Shown here: piece after piece, positions 51,602 to 61,593 of the stretch
How the letters are laid out: each line of letters begins with the position of its first letter
Position numbering within the stretch: position 1 is the first letter of the stretch
Source of the DNA: Halomonas heilongjiangensis
GTDB lineage: Bacteria > Pseudomonadota > Gammaproteobacteria > Pseudomonadales > Halomonadaceae
Assembly: GCF_002879645.1 (NCBI RefSeq)
Contig: NZ_PNRE01000105.1
Location: forward strand, 1 to 64,000
Length of the DNA stretch: 64,000 bases
Direction of reading: 5' to 3'
Notes under the pieces: model-generated
What the model was told of the DNA's origin: nothing
The model's database searches: none
Seen by the model: only the letters and a program-made list of their open reading frames with translations
Position numbers and translations under genes: made by a program

Positions 51602-52800
51602 CAGGCGCTCCTCTCGATGAAACGGCGGATGCGTCGGGCGGCCTCGACGGTGGCCTCCCGCTCGGCTACCAGCGCCAGGCGTAGTCGCCCGGCGCCGGGA
51701 TTGCGGCCGCTGCTGCCGACGCGGCCCATATACGAACCGGGCAGTACGCTGACATGTTCCTCGGCGTAGAGCGCCCGGGTGAAGGTCTCGTCGTCGCCGC
51801 CCGGCACCGCCGGCCAGAGGTAGAAGCTCGCCTCGGGGGTGGGGAAGTCCAGCACCGGGGCCAGGAGCTCGGTCACGGCGGCGAACTTCTCGCGATAGGC
51901 CTCACGGTTGGTGCGCACATGGGCCTCGTCGTTCCAGGCGGTGATCGAGGCGTGCTGCAGTGGCAGCGACATGGCGCAGCCGTGGTAGGTGCGGTAGCGC
52001 CTGAAGGGGGCGATCAGCTCGGCACTGCCTGCCACGAAGCCGGAGCGCAGCCCCGGCAGGTTGGAGCGCTTGGACAGCGAGTGGAACACCAGGCAGCGAC
52101 GGTAGTCGTGGCGGCCCAGCCGGGCACAGGCCTCGAGCAGGCCAGGCGGCGGCGCGGCCTCGTCGAGGTAGAGCTCCGAGTAGCACTCGTCGGAGGCGAT
52201 CAGGAAGTCGTGCTCATCGGCCAGCGCGATCAGGCGCTCGAAGTCGGCCAGCGGGGTCACCGCCCCGGTGGGGTTGCCCGGCGAGCAGAGGAACACCAGT
52301 TGGACGTCGCGCCAGGTCTCGGCGGGCACGCTGTCGAAGTCGGGGCGAAAGCCGGTCTCGGCGCGGCAGTCCAGGTAGAGCGGCTCGCCGCCGGCGAGCA
52401 GCGTCGCCCCCTCGTAGATCTGGTAGAAGGGGTTGGGCACCACCACCCGGGCCGGCCGGGTACGGTCGAGCGCCGCCTGGACGAAGGCGAAGATCGCCTC
52501 CCGGGTGCCGTTGACCGGCAGCACCTGGGTCTCCGGGTCGAGGCCCGCGAGGCCGAAGCGCCGGGTCGTCCAGCCGGCGATGGTGCCGCGCAGCTCGGCC
52601 ATGCCGGCGGTGGCCGGGTAGCGGGCCATCTCGTGGCGGTGGGCGACCAGCGTCTCCAGGGCCGCGGCGAAGGGGGCGTGCCGCGGTTCGCCGATGGTCA
52701 GTGGGATATGGGTCAGCCCCTCGGGAGGGGTCACGCCGGCCTTGAGGGCGGCTAGCCTCTCGAAGGGGTAGGGCTTGAGGGCGTCGAGATCCGGGTTCAT
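51601..52800 (-). CDS. dapC: Succinyldiaminopimelate transaminase
   Basis: DapC aminates N-succinyl-2-amino-6-ketopimelate with glutamate. The 399-residue fold-type I PLP enzyme has the PLP lysine in HSLSKRSNLPG, the SPGNPTG motif and SDECYSELYL. ATG 52800 gives MNPDLDALKPYPFERL; the frame is open to 52893 but lacks a ribosome site there. It heads dapC-spx-dapD-dapE. DapC of this type is named from its DAP context; related transaminases share the fold. Confidence 0.92.
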   Translation of the reverse strand: MNPDLDALKPYPFERLAALKAGVTPPEGLTHIPLTIGEPRHAPFAAALETLVAHRHEMARYPATAGMAELRGTIAGWTTRRFGLAGLDPETQVLPVNGTREAIFAFVQAALDRTRPARVVVPNPFYQIYEGATLLAGGEPLYLDCRAETGFRPDFDSVPAETWRDVQLVFLCSPGNPTGAVTPLADFERLIALADEHDFLIASDECYSELYLDEAAPPPGLLEACARLGRHDYRRCLVFHSLSKRSNLPGLRSGFVAGSAELIAPFRRYRTYHGCAMSLPLQHASITAWNDEAHVRTNREAYREKFAAVTELLAPVLDFPTPEASFYLWPAVPGGDDETFTRALYAEEHVSVLPGSYMGRVGSSGRNPGAGRLRLALVAEREATVEAARRIRRFIERSA

Positions 52801-52899
52801 GGTGTCCAGGTGCGCCGCTCCGGCCGTGGCCTCGGGCGTCGTTGTCGTGATAGGAAGGGGCTTGATTATAGGGAAGGCGCCGGATGGCCTCAAACGGGC

Positions 52900-55581
52900 T
52901 CAGCCCGAAACGTCCAGCACCTCGATCAGCCGCGCGCGCAGGCGGGCCTGGCGCTCCGGATCGGTGAGCGGGGCGCCGGCCTTGTCGGTGATGAAGAAGA
53001 CGTCCTCGACCCGTTCGCCCAGGGTGGCGATCTTGGCCGCCGAGAGCGCGATGTCCTGCTCCATGAAGATGCGCCCGACCCGCGCCAGTAGGCCGGGACG
53101 GTCGGGGGCGGTGAGCTCGAGCATGGTGCGTTCGTTGGCCGGGTCCTGCTCGATGAGCACCTCGGTGGGCACCCGGAAGTGCTTGAGCTGGCGCGGGGTA
53201 TGGCGGGTGACGATCTGCGGGTAGTCCTCGGGGTCGTCGAGCTCCTCCACCAGGTAACGACGGATCTCCTCGATGCGCCCGGGGTCGCGGATCGCCTGCC
53301 CCTCGTCGTCGAGCACGATGAAGGTGTTCAGCGTCCAGTCGTTGCTCGAGGTGGCGATGCGGGCGTCGTGGATGGAGAGGTCCAACTGGTCCAGGGCCGC
53401 CGAAGTGGCGGCGAAGAGGTCGTTCACCGAGCGGGTGTGGATGAACACCTTGGTGCCGCCCTCGGCCATGTCCTCGGTGGGCGCGTTGATCAGGATCAAC
53501 GGCAGGTCCGAGCCGCCGTGGGCCAGGATCCCCTGGGTCTGCCAGACGATCTCGCTGGGGGCGTACTGCAGGAAGTAGTCCTCGCCGAGCGACTCCCACA
53601 GCCGGTCGACCCGGGACATGTCGGTCCCCACCACGGCGAGCAGCGAGCGCGCCTCGCTGCGCGTCTCCTGCACCCAGTCGTCGCGCTCCAGCGGGTTCTC
53701 CAGGCCGCGACGCAGGGCGCGCTTGGTCTCGGCATGCAGCTGACGCAGCAGGGTGGCTCGCCAGCCGTTCCACAGGGTCGGGTTGGTGGCGTTGATATCG
53801 GCCACGGTGAGCAAGTAGAGGTAGTCGAGCCGGGTCTCGTCGCCGACGATGCGGGCGAAGTCGGCGATCACCTCGGGGTCGGTGGTGTCGCGCTTCTGGG
53901 CGACCATCGACATGGTCAGGTGGTGCTCCACCAGCCAGCTCACCAGGCGGGTGTCGCGGGGCGAGAGCCCGTGGCGCTCGGCGAAGGCCTCGACGTCCCG
54001 GGCGCCGATCTGCGAGTGATCGCCTCCTCGGCCCTTGCCGATGTCGTGGTAGAGCCCGGCGATCCACAGCAGCTCCAGCTTGGGCAACTGGTGGATCAGC
54101 GCCGCCGCCACCGGGAACTCCTCGCGGGCCTCGGGCTTGCGGAAGCCGTGGATGAACTTGAGCAGGCGCAGGGTGTGGGCGTCGACGGTATAGACGTGGA
54201 AGAGGTCGTGCTGCATCAGTCCCACGGCCCGGCCGAACTCCGGCAGGTACTTGCCGAGCACGCCGTAGCGGTTCATGCGCCGCAGCTGGCGGGCGACGTT
54301 GCCGCCGGAGCGCAGCAGCGCCATGAACAGGCTCTGGTGGCGCACGTCGTCGCGGTAGAGATCGTCGATCAGGTGGCGGTGGTCGCGGATCAGGCGGATG
54401 GTGACGGCCCGCACCCCCTCGATCTCCGGATGCTCGGCCATCAGCAGGAACAGTTCCAGCAGCGCCGACGGGCGATGGCGAAAGACGCTGCGCGAGCGCG
54501 CCTGGATGTAGCCGCCCTTGATCTCGAAGCGCTCGTTGAGCGGCACCGTGGCGAGTTCCTCGCCGGCGCGCAGGATCGCCTCGTCGAAGTGCTGCAGCAG
54601 CATGTCGTTGAGCCCGGCGAGCGCCGTGACGTGGCGGTAGTAGCGCTTCATGAACTGCTCGACGGCGAGGCGCTCGGGGGTGTCGCGGAAACCGAAGAGT
54701 TCGGCGATGGTGCGCTGGTGGTCGAACAGCAGGCGGTCCTCGGCGCGGCCGGTGAGCATGTGCAGGGCGTAGCGCACCTGCCACAGGAAGGCCTGCCCCT
54801 GGCTGAGGATGTGCAGCTCGGCGTCGTTCATGAAGCCGTTGGCCACCAGGTCCTCGTAGCGTTCGCTGCCGAAGTGACGCTTGGCCACCCAGCCGATCAT
54901 CTGGATGTCGCGCAGCCCGCCGGGGGAGCTCTTGATGTTGGGCTCGAGGTGGTACTCGGAGTTGTTGTAGCGGTAATGCCGGGTGATCTGCTCCTGCCAC
55001 TTGGCCTCGAAGAAGTGGTCGGCGGGCCACAGCCGCTCGGTGGTCAGGCGTGCCTGCATCGCCTCCCGCAGCCGCTCGGGGCCGGCCAGGGTGCGCGACT
55101 CCAGCAGGTTGGTGATCACCGTGACATCGGCCTCGGCCTCGCGCTCGCAGTCGGCCAGCGAGCGCACGCTGTGGCCGATCTCCAGGCCGATGTCCCACAG
55201 GAAGGTGATGAAGTCGGAGAGGGGCTCGCGGTACGGCCCGTCATCGTTCTCCTCGAGCAGCAGCAGCAGGTCGACGTCGGAGCTGGGGTGCAGCTCGCCG
55301 CGGCCGTAGCCGCCCACGGCGAGCAGCGCCACGCCATCGTCGGGCCACGCATGCCGCTCCCAGGCCACCGTGAGCAGCCGGTCGAGGCACCAGGCCCGGC
55401 CGTGGATCAGGTCGCGGATGTCGGCGCCGGCGTGGAAGCGCGCGTCGAGCCGCGCCTGGATGCCGCGCAGCGCCGCCTTGAAGGGGGCGACGGGCGAGCG
55501 GCTACCCGCCAGCTCGTCGCGGAAGCGGGCGACATCGAACAGCGTCTCGTCGGGCTCGAAGCGGTAGTGGTGCAGCAGCAT
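52900..55581 (-). CDS. glnD: Bifunctional uridylyltransferase/uridylyl-removing enzyme GlnD
   Basis: GlnD senses glutamine and uridylylates or de-uridylylates PII to control nitrogen metabolism. The 893-residue protein has the nucleotidyltransferase motif GGYGRGELHPSSDVD at about 90-104, an HD hydrolase domain (LYHDIGKGRGGDHS near 510) and two C-terminal ACT domains (near 714 and 820). ATG 55581 gives MLLHHYRFEPDE and lies five bases after the map stop, so map and glnD are coupled. Confidence 0.96.
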   Translation of the reverse strand: MLLHHYRFEPDETLFDVARFRDELAGSRSPVAPFKAALRGIQARLDARFHAGADIRDLIHGRAWCLDRLLTVAWERHAWPDDGVALLAVGGYGRGELHPSSDVDLLLLLEENDDGPYREPLSDFITFLWDIGLEIGHSVRSLADCEREAEADVTVITNLLESRTLAGPERLREAMQARLTTERLWPADHFFEAKWQEQITRHYRYNNSEYHLEPNIKSSPGGLRDIQMIGWVAKRHFGSERYEDLVANGFMNDAELHILSQGQAFLWQVRYALHMLTGRAEDRLLFDHQRTIAELFGFRDTPERLAVEQFMKRYYRHVTALAGLNDMLLQHFDEAILRAGEELATVPLNERFEIKGGYIQARSRSVFRHRPSALLELFLLMAEHPEIEGVRAVTIRLIRDHRHLIDDLYRDDVRHQSLFMALLRSGGNVARQLRRMNRYGVLGKYLPEFGRAVGLMQHDLFHVYTVDAHTLRLLKFIHGFRKPEAREEFPVAAALIHQLPKLELLWIAGLYHDIGKGRGGDHSQIGARDVEAFAERHGLSPRDTRLVSWLVEHHLTMSMVAQKRDTTDPEVIADFARIVGDETRLDYLYLLTVADINATNPTLWNGWRATLLRQLHAETKRALRRGLENPLERDDWVQETRSEARSLLAVVGTDMSRVDRLWESLGEDYFLQYAPSEIVWQTQGILAHGGSDLPLILINAPTEDMAEGGTKVFIHTRSVNDLFAATSAALDQLDLSIHDARIATSSNDWTLNTFIVLDDEGQAIRDPGRIEEIRRYLVEELDDPEDYPQIVTRHTPRQLKHFRVPTEVLIEQDPANERTMLELTAPDRPGLLARVGRIFMEQDIALSAAKIATLGERVEDVFFITDKAGAPLTDPERQARLRARLIEVLDVSG

Positions 55582-55586
55582 GGCGC

Positions 55587-56378
55587 TCAGCGCTCGAGGA
55601 AGGCGAGGTCTTCCTCGCCGCGGGCGGTGAGCACCTCGACACCGCTCTCGGTGACCAGCAGGGTGTGTTCCCACTGGGCGGAGAGGCTCTTGTCGCGGGT
55701 CACCGCGGTCCAGCCGTCGCGCAGCACCTTGGTCTTGTGGGAGCCGATGTTGATCATCGGTTCGATGGTGAAACACATCCCGGTGGCCAGCGCGATATCG
55801 GCCTCGGGGGCGTAGCCGTCGTAGTGCAGCACCTGGGGCTCCTCGTGGAAGGTGGCGCCGATGCCGTGGCCGCAGAAGTCGCGTACCACCGAGTAGCCGT
55901 TGGCCTCGGCGTGTTGCTGGATGACGCGCGCGAGCTCGGAGAGGCGAACGCCGGGTCGGACCAGGGCGATGCTGTGGTAGAGGCACTCCTGGGTGACGCG
56001 GCACAGGCGCTCGCCCTGGATGTTCTCGCCGATGATGAACATCATGCTGCTGTCGCCGTGGTAGCCGTCGGCGGTCTTCACGGTGATGTCGATGTTCATG
56101 ATGTCGCCTTTCTTGAGTCGCTTGGCGTCATCGGGGATGCCGTGGCAAACCACGTGGTTGATGGACGTGCAGATCGACTTGGGGAAGCCGTGGTAGTCGA
56201 GCGGGGCCGGCGTGGAGCCGAGCTCGTGGACGATGTAGTCGTGGCAGAGGCGGTCGAGCTCGCCGGTACTGGCGCCGGCCGTCACGTGGGGGGTGATCAT
56301 CTCCAGCACGCTGGCGGCCTGGCGACCGGCCTCGCGCATCTTCTCGATCTCGTCGGGCGTCTTGATGGGAACGTTCAT
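55587..56378 (-). CDS. map: Methionine aminopeptidase type I
   Basis: Map removes the initiator methionine. The 263-residue pita-bread protein has the His of INHVVCHG, metal Asp in NIDITVK and GDSSMMF, His in GHGIG, and Glu in TIEPMINIG and [12 protein letters not shown] 56378 ([14 protein letters not shown]) is chosen by homology over 56444. It is divergent from rpsB, as in most gammaproteobacteria. Confidence 0.97.
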   Translation of the reverse strand: MNVPIKTPDEIEKMREAGRQAASVLEMITPHVTAGASTGELDRLCHDYIVHELGSTPAPLDYHGFPKSICTSINHVVCHGIPDDAKRLKKGDIMNIDITVKTADGYHGDSSMMFIIGENIQGERLCRVTQECLYHSIALVRPGVRLSELARVIQQHAEANGYSVVRDFCGHGIGATFHEEPQVLHYDGYAPEADIALATGMCFTIEPMINIGSHKTKVLRDGWTAVTRDKSLSAQWEHTLLVTESGVEVLTARGEEDLAFLER

Positions 56379-56439
56379 GGAGTCTCGGGTCAGGGTGGGG
56401 TCGCCCGGCGTCGGCAGGCACGAACGGCGGTCGGGCGAC

Positions 56440-56468
56440 TTCATCTCGGAGTCGATCCATGGTATAAA
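56440..56468 (+). promoter_or_regulatory. Promoter of rpsB with GC-rich discriminator
   Basis: TTCATC at 56440-56445 and TATAAA at 56463-56468, 17 bases apart, followed by GCTGCGCGC. A GC-rich discriminator after a good -10 is the mark of growth-rate- and ppGpp-controlled ribosomal promoters. Confidence 0.6.
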
Positions 56469-56477
56469 GCTGCGCGC

Positions 56478-56688
56478 TTTCCTGCAATCGCTGTGCCCTG
56501 TCGTGCCGCCTTCTGGCCAGTCCGCTGGTCAGGCGCGCCGGGGGAGCAGCGGCAGCGAGGGCGTAAAGCAAAGCAACGCCTTGAAAACACACATGCACCG
56601 GCACATGGTCCCGGGTGCCGTCGGTTCATCCCGGCGGTCGGATCCATGGGGTGCGTGGAGGCCTAACCCGATTTTCCAGGAGTCATCC
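56478..56688 (+). ncRNA. Candidate rpsB leader (t44-like) RNA
   Basis: A roughly 210-base leader without a gene lies between the predicted rpsB start site and the S2 coding region. It can form several short hairpins, e.g. GGCGT (56561-56565) with ACGCC in the loop region GTAAAGCAAAGCAACGCC. In E. coli this interval holds the t44 leader, through which S2 represses rpsB-tsf. The link to t44 is by position only. Confidence 0.4.
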
Positions 56689-57435
56689 ATGGCACACGTC
56701 AACATGCGGGACCTGCTGAAGGCAGGCGCTCACTTCGGTCACCAGACCAAGTACTGGAACCCGAAGATGAGCAAGTTCATCTTCGGCGCTCGCAACAAGA
56801 TCCACATCATCAACCTCGAGCACACCCTGCCGGCCCTCAATGAGGCCATCGATGTGGTCGAGAAGATGGCAGCGGCCAACAACAAGATCATGTTCGTCGG
56901 CACCAAGCGCAGCGCGAGCAAGATCATCAAGGAAGAGGCCAACCGCGTCGGCCAGCCGTTCGTCAACCATCGCTGGCTCGGCGGCATGCTGACCAACTAC
57001 AAGACCATCCGTCAGTCGATCAAGCGTCTGCGCGACCTCGAGACCATGCGCGAGGACGGCACCTTCGAGAAGCTGACCAAGAAGGAAGTCCTGATGGCGA
57101 CCCGCGAGCAGGAGAAGCTCGAGCGTTCCATCGGCGGCATCAAGGAGATGGGTGGTCTGCCCGACGCGCTGTTCGTGATCGACGTCGACCACGAGCGCAT
57201 CGCCATCAACGAGGCGAACAAGCTGGGCATTCCGGTCATCGGCGTGGTGGATACCAACTCCGACCCGGACGGCGTCGACTACGTGATCCCGGGCAACGAT
57301 GACTCCATCCGTGCGATCCAGATCTACGTCAAGGCCATCGCCGACGCCTGCGGTCGTGCCAAGGAAGGTCGTCCCGACGAGTTCGTCGAGGTCACCGATG
57401 AGGTGGCACAGGAAAGCGACAGCGCCGCCGAGTGA
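56689..57435 (+). CDS. rpsB: 30S ribosomal protein S2
   Basis: S2 is the small-subunit protein that helps S1 bind the 30S particle. The 248-residue protein starts [20 protein letters not shown] and has the helical insertion and the conserved [19 protein letters not shown] precedes ATG 56689; longer upstream frame is ignored. It is followed by an intrinsic terminator before tsf, so tsf may be read at a lower level or from its own promoter. Confidence 0.98.
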   Translation: MAHVNMRDLLKAGAHFGHQTKYWNPKMSKFIFGARNKIHIINLEHTLPALNEAIDVVEKMAAANNKIMFVGTKRSASKIIKEEANRVGQPFVNHRWLGGMLTNYKTIRQSIKRLRDLETMREDGTFEKLTKKEVLMATREQEKLERSIGGIKEMGGLPDALFVIDVDHERIAINEANKLGIPVIGVVDTNSDPDGVDYVIPGNDDSIRAIQIYVKAIADACGRAKEGRPDEFVEVTDEVAQESDSAAE

Positions 57436-57484
57436 TCGCGGCCCGTCTGTCCGTTCGTCGGCTGCGGCGGTCGGGCGGGCGAGT

Positions 57485-57508
57485 AAGGGGGCCCTGGCCC
57501 CCTTTTTT
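57485..57508 (+). terminator. Intrinsic terminator/attenuator between rpsB and tsf
   Basis: AAGGGGGC / GCCCCCTT form an 8-bp stem with a four-base loop and are followed by a run of six T. This is a textbook intrinsic terminator and may set the S2:EF-Ts ratio. Confidence 0.88.
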
Positions 57509-57584
57509 CTCCCCAGGGCAGACTTTTCCGGGCTCTCGATGATCGATGGGTCCGGTCAGGCAAAACCATTCAGAGGTGAAACCC

Positions 57585-58454
57585 ATGGCAGCTATCAGCG
57601 CCTCCCAGGTCAAGGAACTGCGCGAGCGTACCGGGCTCGGCATGATGGAGTGCAAGAAGGCCCTCACCGAGGCCGACGGTGACATCGAGATCGCCATCGA
57701 GAACCTGCGCAAGAGCTCCGGCCTCAAGGCCGCCAAGAAGGCCGGCCGTACCGCCGCCGAAGGCACCGTGGTGACCCGCGTGGCCGAGGACGGCAGCTAC
57801 GGGGTGATGGTCGAGATCAACTCCGAGACCGATTTCGTCGCCCGCGACGACAACTTCAAGGCCTTCGCCGACAAGATCGCCGACGCCTTCTTCGCCGCCA
57901 GGAGCGAAGACGTTGCCGCGGTCATGGCCGGCGATCTCGAGACCGCCCGCGAGCAGCTGGTGCAGAAGATCGGCGAGAACATCGGCGTGCGTCGCTGCGT
58001 GGTGGTCGAGGCCGGCGACGGCAACCTGGTGGGCGAATACGTCCACGGTGGTCGTATCGGCGTGCTGACCGTGCTCAAGGGCGGCAACGCCGACGTGGCC
58101 AAGGACGTCGCCATGCACGTCGCCGCCATCAATCCGGCCGTGGCGCTCCCCGAGGATATGCCCCAGGAGCAGCTGGACAAGGAAAAGGCGATCATCCTCG
58201 CCCAGCCCGACATGGCCGGCAAGCCCGAGCAGATCGCCGAGAAGATGGTCCAGGGTCGCCTGAAGAAGTACCTGGCCGAGAACAGCCTGACCGAGCAGCC
58301 CTTCGTCAAGGATCCGAACCAGAGCGTCGCCGAGTTCGTCAAGGCGGCGGGTGGCGAGGTGATCGGCTTCACCCGCTTCGAGGTGGGCGAGGGCATCGAG
58401 AAGGAAGAGGTCGACTTCGCCAAGGAAGTGATGGAACAGGCCAAGCGTAGCTGA
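57585..58454 (+). CDS. tsf: Elongation factor Ts
   Basis: EF-Ts exchanges GDP on EF-Tu. The 289-residue protein has an N-terminal UBA-like module ([20 protein letters not shown]), the TDFV motif ([10 protein letters not shown]) that contacts EF-Tu, and the two core subdomains with a C-terminal coiled coil. AGAGGTG precedes ATG 57585. It is the second gene of the rpsB operon. Confidence 0.98.
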   Translation: MAAISASQVKELRERTGLGMMECKKALTEADGDIEIAIENLRKSSGLKAAKKAGRTAAEGTVVTRVAEDGSYGVMVEINSETDFVARDDNFKAFADKIADAFFAARSEDVAAVMAGDLETAREQLVQKIGENIGVRRCVVVEAGDGNLVGEYVHGGRIGVLTVLKGGNADVAKDVAMHVAAINPAVALPEDMPQEQLDKEKAIILAQPDMAGKPEQIAEKMVQGRLKKYLAENSLTEQPFVKDPNQSVAEFVKAAGGEVIGFTRFEVGEGIEKEEVDFAKEVMEQAKRS

Positions 58455-58478
58455 GGTCACAGGTTCCAGTTCGACGAT

Positions 58479-58505
58479 GGCGTGCGCGGGAGCGCACGCC
58501 TTCGC
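58479..58505 (+). terminator. Hairpin after tsf
   Basis: GGCGTGCGC / GCGCACGCC form a 9-bp stem with a GGGA loop at 58479-58500, followed by TTCGCG. The T run is short; partial termination is likely. Confidence 0.55.
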
Positions 58506-58568
58506 GTATCCGGCCGGTGGATCCGGCCATCGTTGAAGCCCACTGCTGACGCCCCAGGGAGAGATGCC

Positions 58569-59366
58569 ATGCCCACATCGGATCATGCCGACATGCCGAT
58601 CGATCGCCCGTCCAAGGCCGAGACCGCTCGTTCGGACAAGTCCCGCTCGGAGAAGTCGAAGTACAAGCGCATCCTGCTGAAGCTCTCCGGCGAGGCGCTG
58701 ATGGGTGAGCACGATTTCGGCATCGACCCCAAGGTGCTCGACCGCATGGCGCTGGAGATCGGCCAGCTGGTCGGCATCGGTGTTCAGGTCGGCATCGTGA
58801 TCGGCGGCGGCAACCTGTTCCGCGGCGCCGCCCTCAATGCCGCGGGCATGGACCGGGTCACCGGTGACCACATGGGCATGCTGGCCACGGTGATGAACGC
58901 CCTGGCCATGCGTGATGCCCTGGAGCGCTCCAACATCCGCTCGCGGGTGATGTCGGCGATTCCCATGAGCGGTGTGGTCGAGCACTATGACCGTCGTACC
59001 GCCATCCGCTACCTCACCTCCGGGGACGTGGTATTGTTCTCGGCCGGCACCGGCAATCCCTTCTTCACCACCGACTCGGCGGCCTGCCTGCGCGGCATCG
59101 AGATCGACGCCGACGTGGTGGTCAAGGCCACCAAGGTCGACGGGGTCTACGACAAGGATCCGGTCAAGTTCGACGACGCGGTGAAGTACGACCAGTTGAG
59201 CTATGACGATGCCCTCGACCAGAAGCTCGGGGTGATGGATTTGACCGCCATCTGCCTGGTGCGGGACCATGACATGCCGGTTCGGGTCTTCAACATGAAC
59301 AAGCCGGGCGCCCTGCTGAATCTGGTGGTGGGCGGCGAGGAAGGCACGCTGATAGACAGAGGTTGA
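58569..59366 (+). CDS. pyrH: UMP kinase
   Basis: PyrH phosphorylates UMP and is regulated by GTP and UTP. The 265-residue protein has KLSGEALMG, the GGGNLFRG nucleotide loop and [17 protein letters not shown] 58569 is favoured because GGGAGAG lies upstream and conservation with related enzymes includes the charged N-terminal tail (about 28 residues, [17 protein letters not shown]) that E. coli PyrH lacks. It is the third gene of the cluster. Confidence 0.95.
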   Translation: MPTSDHADMPIDRPSKAETARSDKSRSEKSKYKRILLKLSGEALMGEHDFGIDPKVLDRMALEIGQLVGIGVQVGIVIGGGNLFRGAALNAAGMDRVTGDHMGMLATVMNALAMRDALERSNIRSRVMSAIPMSGVVEHYDRRTAIRYLTSGDVVLFSAGTGNPFFTTDSAACLRGIEIDADVVVKATKVDGVYDKDPVKFDDAVKYDQLSYDDALDQKLGVMDLTAICLVRDHDMPVRVFNMNKPGALLNLVVGGEEGTLIDRG

Positions 59367-59370
59367 CAAC

Positions 59371-59928
59371 GTGATCAATGACATCAAGAAGGATGCGGAA
59401 TCCCGCATGAAGAAGAGCCTCGAGGCCCTTCATGGCAACCTGAACAAGATCCGCACCGGGCGTGCGCACTCCAGCATCCTGGATTCGGTGACCGTGGACT
59501 ACTACGGCTCCCAGGTGCCGCTCAACCAGGTGGCGAACATCAACACCGAGGATGCGCGCACCCTGTCGGTGGTGCCCTGGGAGCAGAACATGGTGCCCAA
59601 GATCGAAAAGGCCATCATGACCTCCGATCTCGGCCTGAATCCCTCGACTGCCGGCAACAACATCCGCGTGCCGATGCCGATGCTGACCGAGGAGACCCGC
59701 AAGGGCTACATCAAGCAGGCCCGTCAGGAAGCCGAGCACGCCCGGGTGGCGGTGCGCAACGTGCGCCGCGATGCCAACGGTGATATCAAGGCGCTGCTCA
59801 AGGAGAAGGAGATCACCGAGGACGAGCAGCACCAGGCCGAGGAGGCGATCCAGAAGTTGACCGACAAGTACATCGCCGACATCGACAAGACGCTGGAATC
59901 CAAGGAACAGGACCTGATGCAGGTCTGA
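59371..59928 (+). CDS. frr: Ribosome recycling factor
   Basis: Frr works with EF-G to split post-termination ribosomes. The 185 residues match the family and hold the three-helix bundle ([35 protein letters not shown]). The start is GTG at 59371, four bases after the pyrH stop. An alternative ATG lies 39 bases downstream in a region that is conserved, so GTG is preferred. Confidence 0.97.
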   Translation: MINDIKKDAESRMKKSLEALHGNLNKIRTGRAHSSILDSVTVDYYGSQVPLNQVANINTEDARTLSVVPWEQNMVPKIEKAIMTSDLGLNPSTAGNNIRVPMPMLTEETRKGYIKQARQEAEHARVAVRNVRRDANGDIKALLKEKEITEDEQHQAEEAIQKLTDKYIADIDKTLESKEQDLMQV

Positions 59929-59936
59929 GGATGGTC

Positions 59937-59985
59937 GGGTGGCCCTCTCCTCGCGGCCCTGGCGCACCGAGTGAGGGCCACCCGG
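59937..59985. repeat. Inverted repeat between frr and uppS
   Basis: CGGGTGGCCCTC / GAGGGCCACCCG form a 12-bp perfect stem with a 25-base loop. The long loop argues against an intrinsic terminator; it may be a leader structure of uppS. Confidence 0.45.
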
Positions 59986-60014
59986 CCCGGCACACCCCCC
60001 CCACGCGAGACATC

Positions 60015-60800
60015 ATGACGTCACCGCAGCCCCCCAAGCCCCGCTCCGGGGATAGCGACCGAGCTGCCCCCGAGGGCGGGGTGCCACGCCATGTGGCCAT
60101 CATCATGGACGGCAACAACCGCTGGGCAAAGGCCCGTGGCCTCTCCGGTGTACGCGGCCATCGTGCCGGCGTCGAGGCGGTGCGCGCCGTGATACGGCGT
60201 GCCGCCGAGCGTGACATCGAGACCCTGACCCTGTTCGCCTTCTCCAGCGAGAACTGGAAGCGTCCCAAGGCCGAGGTGAGTGCGCTGATGGAGCTCTTCC
60301 TGATGGCGCTCAAGCGCGAGGTCAGGAAGCTCCACGACAATGGCATCCGCCTCTCGGTGATCGGTGACCGCACGGCCTTCTCCGACTCGATCCAGAAGTA
60401 CATCGCGAAGGCCGAGGAGAAGACCCGCGACAACACCCGCATGCACCTGGTCGTCGCCGCCAACTACGGCGGTCGCTGGGACATCGCCGGTGCCGCCCGG
60501 CGCCTGGCCGAACGGGTCGCCGCCGGCGAGCTCTCGCCGGACGCGATCGACGAGCATGCCATGGACGGTGAGGTCTGCCTGGCCGGTGACGCGCCGGTGG
60601 ATCTCTGCATCCGCACCAGTGGCGAGCAGCGCATCTCCAACTTCCTGCTGTGGCAGATGGCCTATGCGGAGCTCCATTTCACGCCGCTGCTGTGGCCCGA
60701 TTTCGATGGCGAGGCCTTCGATCTGGCGCTGGCCGACTTCCAGCGTCGCCAGCGACGCTTCGGCATGACCGACGAACAGGTCGAGGCGCAAGGTGCTTAG
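60015..60800 (+). CDS. uppS: Undecaprenyl diphosphate synthase
   Basis: UppS condenses isoprenyl diphosphates into the lipid carrier for peptidoglycan. The 261-residue cis-prenyltransferase has IIMDGNNRWA (catalytic Asp), GHRAGVEAVR, FAFSSENWKRP and RTSGEQRISNFLLWQ. ATG 60015 gives MTSPQPPKP; the reading frame upstream overlaps the inverted repeat and lacks homology. The cdsA GTG start lies inside its last codons. Confidence 0.96.
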   Translation: MTSPQPPKPRSGDSDRAAPEGGVPRHVAIIMDGNNRWAKARGLSGVRGHRAGVEAVRAVIRRAAERDIETLTLFAFSSENWKRPKAEVSALMELFLMALKREVRKLHDNGIRLSVIGDRTAFSDSIQKYIAKAEEKTRDNTRMHLVVAANYGGRWDIAGAARRLAERVAAGELSPDAIDEHAMDGEVCLAGDAPVDLCIRTSGEQRISNFLLWQMAYAELHFTPLLWPDFDGEAFDLALADFQRRQRRFGMTDEQVEAQGA

Positions 60801-61593
60801 ACAGCGGATCCTCACCGCGGCCTGGCTGGCGCCACTGATGCTGGCCGGCCTGTTCGGCCTCTCGGGGGGCGCCTTCGCGCTCTTCACCGGGGGCATCGTG
60901 CTGCTCGCCGGCTGGGAGTGGACCAACCTGGCCGGCGTCGAGGAGCGCGACAATCGCCTCCTGCTGGTCGGTGCCCTGGCCGGGCTGATGGCCGTGATGT
61001 GGGCCGGCGGCGCCGCCCTGGCGGCCTGGCCGCTGTGGCTGGCGGCGGCGGGCTGGCTGGCCAATCTCTACTGGGTCACCCGCTACCCCGAGCGGCGGGT
61101 GCAGTGGCAATCCACGCCACGGCGCCTGGCCATGGGGCTCTGGGTACTGCTGCCGGCCTGGGTCGGCCTCAACGTGCTGCGCGACTCCGGTGCCGTCTGG
61201 CTGCTGTTCGTGCTGCTGCTGGTGTGGTGTGCCGATATCGGCGCCTACTTCGCCGGCCGCGCCTTCGGCAAGCGCAAGCTGGCACCGAGGGTCAGCCCCG
61301 GCAAGAGCTGGGAAGGGGTGGGGGGCGGGATGGCCGCCACCGCGCTGCTGGCGGTGTGCTATGCCGTCTGGCAGGGGCTCGGCGCCGGCGGTGGCCTGAT
61401 CCTGGTGGTGACGGCCCTGGCGGTGACCCTGGCCTCGGTGGTGGGTGACCTGCTCGAGAGCATGCTCAAGCGCCACCGCGGCATCAAGGACTCGAGCAAC
61501 CTGTTGCCCGGTCACGGCGGTGTGCTCGATCGCATCGACAGCCTGACCGCCGCCCTGCCGCTGTTCGCGCTGCTCTACCTGGGAGCGCTGTAG
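60793..61593 (+). CDS. cdsA: Phosphatidate cytidylyltransferase
   Basis: CdsA makes CDP-diacylglycerol from phosphatidate. The 266-residue membrane protein has about seven hydrophobic helices and the C-terminal CDP-transferase signature (SVVGDLLESMLKRHRGIKDS, LLPGHGGVLDRIDS). Start GTG 60793 overlaps the uppS stop by eight bases. The dxr ATG follows the stop directly. Confidence 0.96.
   Translation: MLRQRILTAAWLAPLMLAGLFGLSGGAFALFTGGIVLLAGWEWTNLAGVEERDNRLLLVGALAGLMAVMWAGGAALAAWPLWLAAAGWLANLYWVTRYPERRVQWQSTPRRLAMGLWVLLPAWVGLNVLRDSGAVWLLFVLLLVWCADIGAYFAGRAFGKRKLAPRVSPGKSWEGVGGGMAATALLAVCYAVWQGLGAGGGLILVVTALAVTLASVVGDLLESMLKRHRGIKDSSNLLPGHGGVLDRIDSLTAALPLFALLYLGAL

Noticed and set aside
52214-55815. 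Long open frames of 880-990 codons on both strands over glnD
   Set aside because: glnD domains (nucleotidyltransferase, HD, ACT) account for the DNA; the other frames are Arg/Pro/Ala-rich shadows.
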